A DNA stretch of 64,000 nucleotides from Micropterix aruncella (lineage: Eukaryota; Arthropoda; Insecta; Lepidoptera; Micropterigidae), in contig OX155963.1 in assembly GCA_944548615.1 (NCBI GenBank), positions 21,328,431-21,392,430 on the forward strand, read 5' to 3'. The position numbers and the translations under genes were made by a program. Under the pieces are notes generated by a model that was not told the origin of the DNA, made no database searches, and saw only the letters and a list, made by a program, of their open reading frames with translations. Below are positions 41,700 through 53,036 of the stretch, piece after piece. Positions within the stretch are counted from its first letter, which is position 1. Every line of letters starts with the position of its first letter.

Positions 41700-42622
41700 C
41701 CGATAAATGAATTTCTCTTAGTTTTACGACCATAACTTGACAGTGATACATAATATGTAAGGGAATGAGTTACTCATAATATGATTTTCATTACTTTTTA
41801 CAGAGACAGAAGTGCGGTGTGGTTCCTTACCATTATATAGTAAATTTGGCAATACGACCTTGATTTTGCATAGCGGACGAAGGGGGGGGGGGGGGGTTGA
41901 TCAAAACCGGCGCTCTCGGTTCATACCGTTTAGTGTAACTCACGACCCAGACACGGTAGCGCGGTGATTCGGGTGTCTGTGTATAGGAATTTCTTAGCGT
42001 TACTATTTTTTTTTCAATGTAGAAATTCTTGGAAATGTTAGCTGCAACCTGCGCAAGAGCCAAGTGTAAATACAAATTTCGTCGGAACGAAGAGTATCTC
42101 CGCCACATACAGATGTATGTAACCTAATTTTCGGCGGCGAGCGAGCGGGGCGGTTTCTGGAACGCTACAAAGTTGATGCGGCGAGCGCGGTGAACGAGGG
42201 GGGCGCGTGCACTGAGAAAAATATTGGATTTCTTATTACATTACCATTTTGTTATTACGGTTTATTCCAGAATAATGACGGTCCAATCGTAACTTGGTTG
42301 AATTTTGATAAAATAACAAGGAATTTTGATGAAACTACATTACTCGATTATATGTATCAACATGTTCCTTACGGTTATTACCAAAATAACAATATACTGT
42401 AGCTGTACGTATGAAATGGCAGTGAATCAAACGTTGCAACGTAATGAAATAACATTACCTTTTATTGGTCCATTGTTTAGGAAAGAAACAGCAATATTAA
42501 AATTTTGAAACACCATTCTAGGTTGTTGAGAGCTACGTAAGTACGGATGCATCTACAAATAACGCTGATTCCTTCAGACATTAATATGTAAGTACATTAA
42601 AATATGTATGTTACTTCATTAC
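41700..42622. other. No gene recognised
   Basis: Contains a G-run of about 18 bases near 41882 and a GC-rich patch at 42130-42215 (GGCGAGCGAGCGGGGCGG). Nothing codes convincingly. This is the left flank of the BEL insertion. Confidence 0.4.
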
Positions 42623-42627
42623 GGCAG

Positions 42628-44053
42628 TGGTTGGGATTTTTACCCGGTTTGCATAAACCCACTTTACTTGTGAATTTACGCGACCCCCTTTGTGCTGGGT
42701 AATTACCCCTTCGATTATCTTCAATGGTTTTCACCTTGGACTGTATTCAAATGGTAATCACTCACCAGCTAGGTTGGTTTTTCTCTCAGGGGTGGTTGTC
42801 TCGAACGATTGGTGGATTCCAACCTCACAAGGAAATTAGTTCGGCGAGAGGCTTCCGTGATAGAACCTCACTTTCCTCAGGTCACGCAGGATAAGCTTCC
42901 GTCGAAAATAAACACTTTTTATTCGCGAGACTTTCTTTTATTCGGTCACTTATCTTTACTTTTACATTGAGTTCCGAGTACTTATAATTTACTACTAAGT
43001 CCCGGTGCTTGGATCGCGGCGCGTTCACGCTGATCCTTTGCCAATTTACAACTGAAGCTTTCGCTCTTTTCTGTCGTCGATCGCCATTACATTTTTTTTT
43101 TAAGATAGCGACCGCCCTTACCTCTCATTGGTCTAGATCCTTCCAGAAATTTCTAAACACACCCCTATTACTGCGCCGCACACGTTTTGTCCAATAACGA
43201 GACAGGGCGCACAAACCAGACACAACCCCGTGTGAAAGAGACATCGCAATCATGCTTCCTCGCTTGCACGCTAGAGCGAGAAGCGAATACACTAGTTGTC
43301 TCTGTCTTACATTTAAACATTTTATAGACATATTATTTGCTTAATTTAAAAGAAAAGAATCTACCCTAGTACAGGCATTAACCTAGTTGGGTAGTTTTTT
43401 AAGACATAATTTTCGTACTACTTCCTCTTAAATAAAGCATTATTATTATTATTGTTATTACAGATTCTCGTCGCAAACGCCACCGTTCCCGAGTACATAT
43501 TGTCTTAAACATAGGTTAGTTTCAGGTCATTAGTAACAAGTTAATATTAATGTTAGATCGTTAATTAGGCTAATTAAGTTGTCTCTCCTAGCGCTTTACT
43601 TTACATTAAACGAAATACTATATGCTATGCTTAAATTAATTATCATGCAAGTTTCTTTACATTTTAAACTATATTATTTCTAGGGGGAATTGTGGGATTT
43701 GGAGTATGTATGATTTTTTGTAACGTCCACGGTTTTTATTTCGTAGTCTTTTGCCAGTCGCCTCGCCAGGGAATTTATCGTTACCATGTGTTACTAAGGG
43801 GTCCTTTTCACGATTTATTTTGAATGGGAACGTTGTCGGTCCCTGGATTCTCGTGTTTCAGGGTCGACCGCTCGTTTATTTTATATTTTATAGCCCCTTT
43901 CTGTCCTTTCCTTTGAGTTATCAGCTATTTTTCAAGGAATCTCATATCCTCGGCGTCCGTGACTAATTATGTTTCCTACCCTTTGTAAGAGGGTCTCACT
44001 TTTAGGGAAGATTTATCGACCCTGGCGTCCGCTCTTTCGGATATTCTGAACCA
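42628..44053 (-). repeat. 3' LTR of BEL/Pao element
   Basis: Downstream LTR in the element's sense. In that sense it begins TGGTTCAGAATATCC and ends AACCA. An AATAAA-type signal (plus-strand TTTATT at 42918-42923) and a TATAAAA word (plus-strand TTTTATA at 43320-43326) fit promoter and polyadenylation positions. Short frames inside it are the same in both LTRs and are not counted as genes. Confidence 0.95.
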
Positions 44054-44065
44054 TTCCCCCCCCCC
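44054..44065 (-). promoter_or_regulatory. Polypurine tract of BEL/Pao element
   Basis: In element sense GGGGGGGGGGAA immediately precedes the 3' LTR. Primer for plus-strand synthesis. Confidence 0.85.
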
Positions 44066-44406
44066 AATGGGCTCTGAGCCTCATTGGCTCCTGTCTCCAT
44101 CTATTTGGTTTACCTAATTTACATCTTATTTACATAATCCAGTCTTATTTTTTACTCATTCACCTATGGGATTCTACTTATCTAACTGTCATATTCAATT
44201 TTCCTTATTGGTCTAGTGAGGTGACGGATCTTTCTTATTCAACCTATGAGAATTTCTCATTATTCTACTTAGAATATGTACCGCTTTCCGTTAACTTTCG
44301 TTTTTCATTTCTTACGAGACAAACGTCAACTTGCGTTTTCACTTTTAAATTCTAGCTAGACTATTTTTATTTTCTACTGTGACGAATAGACTTTCGCTTT
44401 TTCCAC
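44066..44406 (-). other. 3' untranslated region of BEL/Pao element
   Basis: About 340 bp between the stop codon and the polypurine tract; no open frame. CCAATGGGCTCTGAGCCTCATTGG at 44065-44088 is an imperfect inverted repeat (stem CCAATGAGGCTC type). Confidence 0.6.
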
Positions 44407-47400
44407 TTAGACATTAGTGACAGTTGTTTCTGCCTGATCAGCTGTTGTATGTATTTTTACAAGTTTACTGACAGGGCGCCTATACACTTTCCCGTCCACT
44501 AATAGGTCTACTATTCGCACTTGGCCTGTTTTGTCAGGGAAAACTTGAGTTACCTGACCCCTGGCCCACCTTCCGCGTTCTAGGGAAGGATCTAACAGGA
44601 CTACTAAGTCTCCGATTTTTAACGGAGTTCCCTTTGTCGCCCACTTAGGTCGTTTAACCAACAATGGAAGTACTTCTTTCGACCACCGGTACCAGAAAGT
44701 ATCAGCAAGTATTTGCGATTGTTTCCAGTGATTTTTGTTAGATAACTCAGTTGTATTATTCTGTCCTACCGCTGTACTATCATCTGCATGGCCTAATAGG
44801 AAATCTGCGGGTGTGAGAGGTCTCTCATCCCGAGTATCTAGAGATATATACGAGAGCGGCCTGTTGTTCATCATCGCTGAGACTTCGCATAATAATGTTC
44901 TCAGCACATCTTCATTTGGCGCTCGCTCCTTTAATATGGCATATAACGATTTTTTTGCCGTTTTTATCTGACTCTCCCAAACTCCACCGAAATGGGGTCC
45001 TGAAGGAGGGGAGAAACTCCATTTTATCTCGTCGGCACTTAGACGATCCCTCACTTCATGGTTGTCGATAGCTGACAAAACTTTTCTTAATTCAGCGTCC
45101 GCACCGCGGAACCCAGTGGCATTGTCGCTCATAATTTCCCGCGGCTTCCCCCTGGCTGCTATAAAACGTCTTATAGCTAACAAGGCCGAGCTGGTTGACA
45201 AATCTCCAGCTAGTTCGATATGGGTCGCTCTCGTGTTACAACAAGTGAAGAGTAATCCATATCGTTTTTCCACTTTCTTTCGATTAGTGACGAAGAACGG
45301 CCCAAAAGCGTCCAAACCTACAGTGTGGAAACAGCGCCTTCGGGTGGTTATTCGCGCGGGTGGGAGTTGGCCCATTTGTGCGGTCATAGGCTTCGCGCGG
45401 CGGATAGTGCAATAGACACATTCTCGTGAGATCTTTTTCACCGTTTGTCGCGCCCCAATGACCCAAAACTGTTCTCTCAGCACTGATAAAATTAATTCAG
45501 CGCCGCCGTGAGCATTAATCTCGTGTAAATGTTTCACGAGCAACACCGTTAATCTATCCTTACCGTGTAATATATATGGCCTTTTTGTGTCGAAAGGTGT
45601 GTCGTTCGCATTTTCGATCCGGCCTCCTAACCGTATTAACCCTTCCGCGTCGATATACGCGTTCAATCCGAACAGACGGCTGTCTTTCGGCAATATTTTC
45701 TGATGACGTATCAGGTCTATCTCGTGTGCGAAAATTCGATGTTGTGATTCCTTGATCAGAAATTTTTTTCCGGTTGCGATATCGTCGCTTTCGAGTACTC
45801 TTGACGTGTTTTTTTTTCTACACAGATCTATAAATTTTGTCACATATGCCATGGTTCGACTCGCCCGCATGTACTGGGAAAATCTTCCTATGTCAATTAC
45901 GCTTTCATTTTTTTCTGTCGTTGTTAGTACAAGTTTTGTCTTATATTCTAACAATGCTCTCTCTTCCGGTTTCGGATCGGTTGGCTCCTGGAGCGGCCAG
46001 TGTTCTCTACTGCCACGCAAGAATGCAGGTCCTGCGAACCATCTACCTTCCGGGCTTAAATCTATCTTGGTGGTATTCCGTGTGCCATCATCAGCGGGGT
46101 TGTCGCTCCCCGCTAACCAATGCCACTGTCTTGGAGACGTGAGCTCATCGATCACACCTAGTCTATTTGCTACAAACTGGAGGTGACATTCCTTTTGTGA
46201 CAAAATCCACCACCACACATTTTTTGAGTCTGTCCACATAAAGACGTCATCGAAACTTAATGCGCTCTCTTGTTTTATTTTTGAGGCCAGTTCAGCACCT
46301 AACAGCGCCGCAGTCAGTTCTAACCTGGGGATTGTCAGTTTGCCTTTCAAAGGTGCCACTCGAGTTTTGCTAGCCATAAAGGATACCTTGTGCTCGCCGC
46401 TACAGCCTGTAATCCTAACATATGCAACGGCGCACATCGCCTTTTCGGACGAATCGCAGAATACGTGCAATTGCCTTTTCTCACCTGCTTGTTTGGTAGC
46501 GCCATTATAACGTGAGATTCGCACACCTTGCGCTAATCTCAGTTCTTGCAACCACCGGAGCCAATATTTAACTACATCGCTCGGGATCTCGTCGTCCCAG
46601 GCCACTCGGCTACTCCATACCTGCTGCATGATCAGTTTAGCCCTTATAGTTAGCGGTGAAAGCGCACCCATTGGGTCCCATAGCTGCATTATTAATTTTA
46701 GCGCTTCCCGCTTCGACGGAATCTTATTTCCCGTCGTCAGGTCTTCGCTGAGGCGGTCCATGCTCACATTAAATGCTAACTGATCAGAGGCAGGTAGCCA
46801 CGTCAAGCCTAATATACGTTGTGACGTCAACTCACCCTTTTCCAGAGATACTTGCGCGAGCGCGCGGTTTTCTTCTGGTATCCCGGTTAAAGCCTCGTTT
46901 TTATTTGAAGCCCAACCGGTCATAGTGAAATTCCCAGCTTTATGAATCAAATTAATTTCCCTGATGACTTGTTTTGCTTCCTCTAACGTGTCTACTCCCG
47001 CCAGCAAATCATCAACGTACGAATCGCGCTCTATTATTTTTACAGCCGCTGGGTACTGGTCCTTAAACCGAGCTGCGTTTTTATTTTTTACGTAGATCGC
47101 GGAGGCCGGGGAGCAACAACTACCGAATATTAGACAGTCCATTTTTAAGATTTTTGGAGGACTTTCACGCTGGAAACCTCGCCAGAGAAACAGCTGACTG
47201 AAGCTATCTTCCTCTCTCACTTTTATCCGAAGATACATATCTCGTATGTCGGCCGTGAAAGCGATTGCATTTTCACGGAATCGTAATAAAATTCCTAATA
47301 TGCTATTTAAATAGTCTGGTCCACCTAATAACATGCTATTCAGCGACCCGCCTGCGCCCGAGGACGCAGCGTCGTGAACGACACGAATTTTGTCTTTCTT

Positions 47401-50025
47401 CGCGGGGTGAATAACCCCCAGGTGCGGAAGAAATAACACTCGAGGGCGGTTTTTTAATTGTTTTTCCTCGACTTCCGAAGCATACCCCTCAGCTAGATAT
47501 CTCTCTATCTGCTGGCAGTATTTTTCTCCATAAAGACGGTCGGAGTCCATTTTCCGTTCCACTGACCTCAGCCGAGTCATTGCCATGTCTCGGTTATCTG
47601 GTACGGAAAAGTTCACCTCTTTCCATAACAGACCTGTCTCCCATACTCCATTTTTAAAAGAAGTAGTATCTTCTAAGATTTTTTCAGCCCTAACATCGGC
47701 CTGAAGCTTTCGCTTTTTCTGTGGCCAATCGTACTCTAGCTTCAGATTTTCTTCAAGTAATTTATCTAAAGAAGGTTCATTTTCCTGATTTAAGCATAGC
47801 GCCGGGTACCTAATGTCTCGTTCGAGAGCGTTATTGCCGCCGATAGCCACCCACCCCAGGAGTGTTTTAGATACCGATAGGCCCCCGTCTACCATTTTTA
47901 ATCCTCTAGAGACTATCAGTTCCCAACAATTAGCTCCCAGGAGCAGGTCAGGTTTTACGGTCGTCGCCTGAGTCGAACGCACCATCCCTCCGATCGGCCT
48001 CTGCGCACTTATCACGCTTTTGACCTCCGGTAGATTTAACGAGGCTACGCTGTAAGCTCGTACTACGTATTCCTTCTTACCTAAATCTCCCCTTACTTTG
48101 AAGGACACCGCTTCGGCACTGCTATTACTCTCTCTCATATTCCCGATTCCAGAGAGCTGTAATCCCTGCGTCGGGCCTCGAATGCCTAGTTCTATTGCCA
48201 CGCTCTGATCAATGAGTGAAACAGTCGCGCCTGCGTCTAACAACGCATATAATGTTTTTCTACCCCGGGTTCCAACTACGGTTATCGGTAATACTTGCAG
48301 AATGACCTGATTTCCAGATACTGCGTTCGCCACTACCTCGGAGCTCGCGCGCGGCGCCGCCGCGATGTCCGCCTCGTTCGCAGGCGGCGGGGCGGTCAGC
48401 AGATAATGATATTTGCCCTTTGGAAACCGTTTATATGCCGAACACGATTTTCGGCCGTGGTTGTGCCCTAAACATTTAAAACACCTACGCATTTTTTTTA
48501 TCTCATCCCAGCGGCTTGCTAAAGTTAGATTTTTAAATTCTTCACATTTATTTAAATAATGGGATTTCTCACACCGAGGGCACTTAGGGTCTTCTTTGCC
48601 CTGGGTATGTAAAATATATTTTTTAGAGCCCGTTTCTTTCTGTCTCTTGTCTCGCGGGTTATCATAACTTTTCCTAGGGAGCTCTGCGGTACACAGACCG
48701 GCGTCTTGTGCGCTGATCGCTAATTTCTCTAACCATAATGCGAAATAAACTAATACCGGATCGTTTAAACCAACCCTTCCCCTGTCAGCTAGCCACAGAG
48801 TTAATAAGTTCTTTGGCAATTTTGCCACAAGTGAAGCCAATAAGTCTGGATTATAAAGATGTTCTAATTTATTTACCGATTTTACGGTCGCGACCAGATT
48901 TTTTATCTGGCACGCAAATCGCATTAAACCGTCTGCATCTAGACTATCAGATAACCCTTTTTCTTTCCTCAAATCCGCTATCGTTCTCTGAATAATTAAA
49001 TTCGTATTACCGAATAGCGCCTCTAACGTGGTCATGATATTTGTCACGTTGTCAGGACTTAAAAGCAAACCCGTCACTGCCTCGCGTGCTCTACCTTTTA
49101 ATGCTGTCTGCAAACGCAATAAGTTTTGTGCATCATTTAAATGCATTACGTCTGTCGACTGTTTGAAAATAGCTTTGAAGGCTACGAATTCTAAAGGATT
49201 CCCGTGAAATGAAGGTAACTCTTTTGCAAAATGCGGTTTTGTGGACGCTACAGAAAAAATCCTACATACCTCTTTTATCATTTTTTCGCTCGAGCTGCTA
49301 ATTCCATCGCTGCTCGTACCCAGGTCCGTATCAGCGGCGGCCTTTACCGCCGCCGCCGACACCACCTTGGTCTCTGCCCTAGCGTTGTCCGCAGCTGCCG
49401 CGCCGCTCGCATTCGCCGCGCCGCCCGCATTCGCCGCGCCGTCCGCCACCGTCGCGCCGTCCGCCACCGTCGCGCCGGACGCCGCCGCGTTGCCCGGTTC
49501 CGATCGCCCGCCGTCTTCACGCCGCCGTGCCGCTTCTCCATTTTCTTCTGCGAATGTTCCCCCCCAGGGTTCTGGGGACGTCTCAGCAGCTGGAGTTTGA
49601 TACTCGGCCCATCTCGACACTCTGCTGGCTGCCGTGTTGTCCCCCGCGACGTCGCGATCATTTTCCTGACTGCTCGTTTCTGTCCCGAAGGTTTCGGAGA
49701 CAATTTCCAGCATCCTCATAGCATGCCGCGAGTCTTCTTCCGCTGCATCCAGTTCTTCCTGCATCGCTGCTCGTTGAAGGTCCATGTCAGCCTCTTCTTC
49801 GATTTCTTCAGCCGCTCTGCGCGCCGTGCGCCGCGCAGCCACTTTTTTCATTTCCGCATCCAATTTATTTTTATCAGCTTTTTTCTTGGCTTTTTGGAGG
49901 TTCACTCTTCGAAGTTCTTCAGACGCTGCTCGCAGTTCCTGAACGTGCTCGCTTCTTCTGCTGCTCTCTGACCAGGCGCGCGATGAAGGTCTTGGATTTT
50001 CGGATTGCGTGCTTTTCGAATCCAT
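44407..50025 (-). CDS. gag-pol: BEL/Pao Gag-Pol polyprotein
   Basis: The frame is open from a GTG at 50064; the first ATG at 50025 gives 1,872 codons. Residue numbers count from the GTG. Gag: charged coiled-coil N-terminus (about 35-120), Ala-rich stretch (190-240), capsid-like domain starting LPSFHGNPLEF (283), zinc knuckles C495-C507 and C528-C541. Protease: YALLDAGATVSLI with Asp610. RT: TADIRDMYLRI (Asp939) and YVDD (1016-1019). RNase H: FCDSSEKA (Asp1204), IPRLELTAA, WTDSKNVWWW (Asp1279). Integrase: KHLHEINAHGG with C1549/C1552, catalytic D1585, D1647 and E1697. The C-terminal domain LKIGDLVVLLD...GRWARGQV (1815-1840) is typical of the family. All catalytic residues are present with no stop or frameshift. 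One protein carries every function of the element, acting in cytoplasmic particles and then the nucleus. Confidence 0.97.
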   Translation of the reverse strand: MDSKSTQSENPRPSSRAWSESSRRSEHVQELRAASEELRRVNLQKAKKKADKNKLDAEMKKVAARRTARRAAEEIEEEADMDLQRAAMQEELDAAEEDSRHAMRMLEIVSETFGTETSSQENDRDVAGDNTAASRVSRWAEYQTPAAETSPEPWGGTFAEENGEAARRREDGGRSEPGNAAASGATVADGATVADGAANAGGAANASGAAAADNARAETKVVSAAAVKAAADTDLGTSSDGISSSSEKMIKEVCRIFSVASTKPHFAKELPSFHGNPLEFVAFKAIFKQSTDVMHLNDAQNLLRLQTALKGRAREAVTGLLLSPDNVTNIMTTLEALFGNTNLIIQRTIADLRKEKGLSDSLDADGLMRFACQIKNLVATVKSVNKLEHLYNPDLLASLVAKLPKNLLTLWLADRGRVGLNDPVLVYFALWLEKLAISAQDAGLCTAELPRKSYDNPRDKRQKETGSKKYILHTQGKEDPKCPRCEKSHYLNKCEEFKNLTLASRWDEIKKMRRCFKCLGHNHGRKSCSAYKRFPKGKYHYLLTAPPPANEADIAAAPRASSEVVANAVSGNQVILQVLPITVVGTRGRKTLYALLDAGATVSLIDQSVAIELGIRGPTQGLQLSGIGNMRESNSSAEAVSFKVRGDLGKKEYVVRAYSVASLNLPEVKSVISAQRPIGGMVRSTQATTVKPDLLLGANCWELIVSRGLKMVDGGLSVSKTLLGWVAIGGNNALERDIRYPALCLNQENEPSLDKLLEENLKLEYDWPQKKRKLQADVRAEKILEDTTSFKNGVWETGLLWKEVNFSVPDNRDMAMTRLRSVERKMDSDRLYGEKYCQQIERYLAEGYASEVEEKQLKNRPRVLFLPHLGVIHPAKKDKIRVVHDAASSGAGGSLNSMLLGGPDYLNSILGILLRFRENAIAFTADIRDMYLRIKVREEDSFSQLFLWRGFQRESPPKILKMDCLIFGSCCSPASAIYVKNKNAARFKDQYPAAVKIIERDSYVDDLLAGVDTLEEAKQVIREINLIHKAGNFTMTGWASNKNEALTGIPEENRALAQVSLEKGELTSQRILGLTWLPASDQLAFNVSMDRLSEDLTTGNKIPSKREALKLIMQLWDPMGALSPLTIRAKLIMQQVWSSRVAWDDEIPSDVVKYWLRWLQELRLAQGVRISRYNGATKQAGEKRQLHVFCDSSEKAMCAVAYVRITGCSGEHKVSFMASKTRVAPLKGKLTIPRLELTAALLGAELASKIKQESALSFDDVFMWTDSKNVWWWILSQKECHLQFVANRLGVIDELTSPRQWHWLAGSDNPADDGTRNTTKIDLSPEGRWFAGPAFLRGSREHWPLQEPTDPKPEERALLEYKTKLVLTTTEKNESVIDIGRFSQYMRASRTMAYVTKFIDLCRKKNTSRVLESDDIATGKKFLIKESQHRIFAHEIDLIRHQKILPKDSRLFGLNAYIDAEGLIRLGGRIENANDTPFDTKRPYILHGKDRLTVLLVKHLHEINAHGGAELILSVLREQFWVIGARQTVKKISRECVYCTIRRAKPMTAQMGQLPPARITTRRRCFHTVGLDAFGPFFVTNRKKVEKRYGLLFTCCNTRATHIELAGDLSTSSALLAIRRFIAARGKPREIMSDNATGFRGADAELRKVLSAIDNHEVRDRLSADEIKWSFSPPSGPHFGGVWESQIKTAKKSLYAILKERAPNEDVLRTLLCEVSAMMNNRPLSYISLDTRDERPLTPADFLLGHADDSTAVGQNNTTELSNKNHWKQSQILADTFWYRWSKEVLPLLVKRPKWATKGTPLKIGDLVVLLDPSLERGRWARGQVTQVFPDKTGQVRIVDLLVDGKVYRRPVSKLVKIHTTADQAETTVTNV

Positions 50026-50094
50026 ATTTTTATTTTTCTTTTCTCGTTCTTGATCCAAAGTCACTTTTCTTTCCGATTTTCTTTATTCGGCTTG

Positions 50095-50106
50095 ACGGAG
50101 GACCAC
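50095..50106 (-). promoter_or_regulatory. Primer binding site candidate of BEL/Pao element
   Basis: In element sense, three bases after the 5' LTR, TGGTCCTCCGTC starts with TGG as expected for pairing with a tRNA CCA end. The priming tRNA was not identified. Confidence 0.6.
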
Positions 50107-50108
50107 GA

Positions 50109-51534
50109 TGGTTGGGATTTTTACCCGGTTTGCATAAACCCACTTTACTTGTGAATTTACGCGACCCCCTTTGTGCTGGGTAATTACCCCTTCGATTATC
50201 TTCAATGGTTTTCACCTTGGACTGTATTCAAATGGTAATCACTCACCAGCTAGGTTGGTTTTTCTCTCAGGGGTGGTTGTCTCGAACGATTGGTGGATTC
50301 CAACCTCACAAGGAAATTAGTTCGGCGAGAGGCTTCCGTGATAGAACCTCACTTTCCTCAGGTCACGCAGGATAAGCTTCCGTCGAAAATAAACACTTTT
50401 TATTCGCGAGACTTTCTTTTATTCGGTCACTTATCTTTACTTTTACATTGAGTTCCGAGTACTTATAATTTACTACTAAGTCCCGGTGCTTGGATCGCGG
50501 CGCGTTCACGCTGATCCTTTGCCAATTTACAACTGAAGCTTTCGCTCTTTTCTGTCGTCGATCGCCATTACATTTTTTTTTTAAGATAGCGACCGCCCTT
50601 ACCTCTCATTGGTCTAGATCCTTCCAGAAATTTCTAAACACACCCCTATTACTGCGCCGCACACGTTTTGTCCAATAACGAGACAGGGCGCACAAACCAG
50701 ACACAACCCCGTGTGAAAGAGACATCGCAATCATGCTTCCTCGCTTGCACGCTAGAGCGAGAAGCGAATACACTAGTTGTCTCTGTCTTACATTTAAACA
50801 TTTTATAGACATATTATTTGCTTAATTTAAAAGAAAAGAATCTACCCTAGTACAGGCATTAACCTAGTTGGGTAGTTTTTTAAGACATAATTTTCGTACT
50901 ACTTCCTCTTAAATAAAGCATTATTATTATTATTGTTATTACAGATTCTCGTCGCAAACGCCACCGTTCCCGAGTACATATTGTCTTAAACATAGGTTAG
51001 TTTCAGGTCATTAGTAACAAGTTAATATTAATGTTAGATCGTTAATTAGGCTAATTAAGTTGTCTCTCCTAGCGCTTTACTTTACATTAAACGAAATACT
51101 ATATGCTATGCTTAAATTAATTATCATGCAAGTTTCTTTACATTTTAAACTATATTATTTCTAGGGGGAATTGTGGGATTTGGAGTATGTATGATTTTTT
51201 GTAACGTCCACGGTTTTTATTTCGTAGTCTTTTGCCAGTCGCCTCGCCAGGGAATTTATCGTTACCATGTGTTACTAAGGGGTCCTTTTCACGATTTATT
51301 TTGAATGGGAACGTTGTCGGTCCCTGGATTCTCGTGTTTCAGGGTCGACCGCTCGTTTATTTTATATTTTATAGCCCCTTTCTGTCCTTTCCTTTGAGTT
51401 ATCAGCTATTTTTCAAGGAATCTCATATCCTCGGCGTCCGTGACTAATTATGTTTCCTACCCTTTGTAAGAGGGTCTCACTTTTAGGGAAGATTTATCGA
51501 CCCTGGCGTCCGCTCTTTCGGATATTCTGAACCA
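50109..51534 (-). repeat. 5' LTR of BEL/Pao element
   Basis: Same length and apparently same sequence as 42628-44053. The TATAAAA word falls at plus-strand 50801-50807 and would place transcription start in the middle of the LTR. Confidence 0.95.
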
Positions 51535-51539
51535 GGCAG

Positions 51540-52384
51540 TATACATTCCCATTCTGTACAATGCAGCGTAGGGCAGTATTATTACTGGAGTTGATCGACA
51601 ACATGCCCGTGACATGGTAAATACCGTCACGCCAACACCGTTAAGCGTCGTGTTGATTCGTACGTATGAGCCATTTCCGTCTATTACAGCCTTAAATTAT
51701 TCTCAGTGTGCGCCGCTACCGTAGCTGTCCCCGAGCTGATAAACATAGCAAGTAGACAACACCGATACATCTTCCGAAGACATCACCAAGTCGATGGACA
51801 TAGAATTCCGACAGCAGACAAACGCTTCGAGCGGTGTTCTGCTGTATTTCAACTTCAATAGTGGTCGTAGAAAAATAGTGTGTGGTGTGCATGTAAAAGT
51901 GATTTTACGAGTCTTTGCCGTATAAGTTTTACTTTTACTCAAATGCCGTGCGCCCCGACACAGCCCACCCTCTTTTTATCAAGTTTACTATTTTTAAATT
52001 TTACTTTTAGTTTTAAGTCTATTCTATTTTTCACACTCTATTAAACGGAATGTTATGTTCTATTTTTTTGAAGACCACTTTTTAAAGCAATTTGATTTTA
52101 CGAGCATTTCATAGAATATAATAGAATAACTTGATTGTGCTCTAAAAATATTATTTAATGAATATTACACTAGTTTTATAAAAAAAGACAATTTATCCAC
52201 AAATGTCGAACTTATCGCTATAGCGATACCTTACAGTCAACCATTGGATAAACTAATTGTTAATTGTCACCGTACGTACTTACACACAGAAGTAATCAAG
52301 TAAAATTTTAACTTATACAAATATATGTCAATAACTTATGCTAAGGTTGCCCAGGGAAGGATAAAAGAGAGGACAGGATGAGGT
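51540..52384. other. Right flank of BEL insertion, no gene recognised
   Basis: AT-rich; the short minus-strand frame at about 51703-51942 has no recognised domain. Confidence 0.4.
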
Positions 52385-52640
52385 ATTTGATTAGTGGCTG
52401 TGTGGAAATAATTGTTTCTTCAACAACTTTTTGAAAGTGTGCAACGAAGGTGCATGCCTGATAGAGTGAAGGAGCTGATTCCATAAACGAGCAGAATCAA
52501 CCGTAAAAGAGTGAATTTAAACAGAAGAATGATGTAACGGAATGGCGAGTGTGTTATCTCGGCTTGATCGAAGTGGAAGACCGTGGCCTCTCAAAGGGTG
52601 GAATTTCTCCTTGAGATAGGAGGGCGAAGTGGGGTTATTG
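52385..52640 (-). pseudogene. Probable LINE ORF2 C-terminal relic
   Basis: On the minus strand, after stops and frameshifts, pieces such as HTRHSVTSFF and FMESAPSLYQ resemble the 'HSxxxxSFFxxxxRLWNSLP' end of LINE ORF2 proteins. A (GTATTCA)3 run at about 52645 on the plus strand lies upstream in its sense. Weak evidence. Confidence 0.35.
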
Positions 52641-53036
52641 AGTATTCAGTATTCAGTATTCAATTTATTCATTCAGAATATACAATGAAAGCATGAATTA
52701 TGAATTAAAGCTAATTATCGCATTAAAGCTAATTATCGCAAAGATAATTATCGGCTTTACACGGCAGACAAATAAAATAATAAAAAAAAGAGTTGAATCC
52801 ATGTACATGAGTATACATATAAAATAGATAATTATTATAAGAATAATAATAGTCATCAAGCACTTTATACAAAAAATAATCACACAGTAGGAAGTATCAA
52901 AACAAAATTGGAAAAAACAACGTATGTATATGATCAGGTATGTTACATTACACATAACATATTAAATATTAAATTCATAATATTATAATTAAACAATAAG
53001 AACTAAAATGAGGTACCTGAAAGTTACCTATTAATG

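Larger units (their letters stand above)
42628..51534 (-). mobile_element. Complete BEL/Pao LTR retrotransposon
   Basis: 8,907-bp element in reverse orientation. Two 1,426-bp LTRs (42628-44053 and 50109-51534) with TG...CA ends are exactly 7,481 bp apart and look identical throughout. Flanking duplication GGCAG at 42623-42627 and 51535-51539 (5 bp, usual for BEL/Pao). A single long Gag-Pol frame lies between, with primer site and polypurine tract. Identical LTRs, a perfect target duplication and an unbroken frame point to a very recent insertion and possible current activity. A fragment of a related LTR is at 1098-1187. Confidence 0.97.

Noticed and set aside
43009..43331. Short frames of 62 and 68 codons duplicated at 50490-50812
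   Set aside because: They lie inside the two identical BEL LTRs on both strands and have no domain.
49231..49971. 246-codon plus-strand frame
   Set aside because: It lies antisense to the GC-rich gag part of the intact BEL polyprotein and has no domain; a shadow of the real gene.
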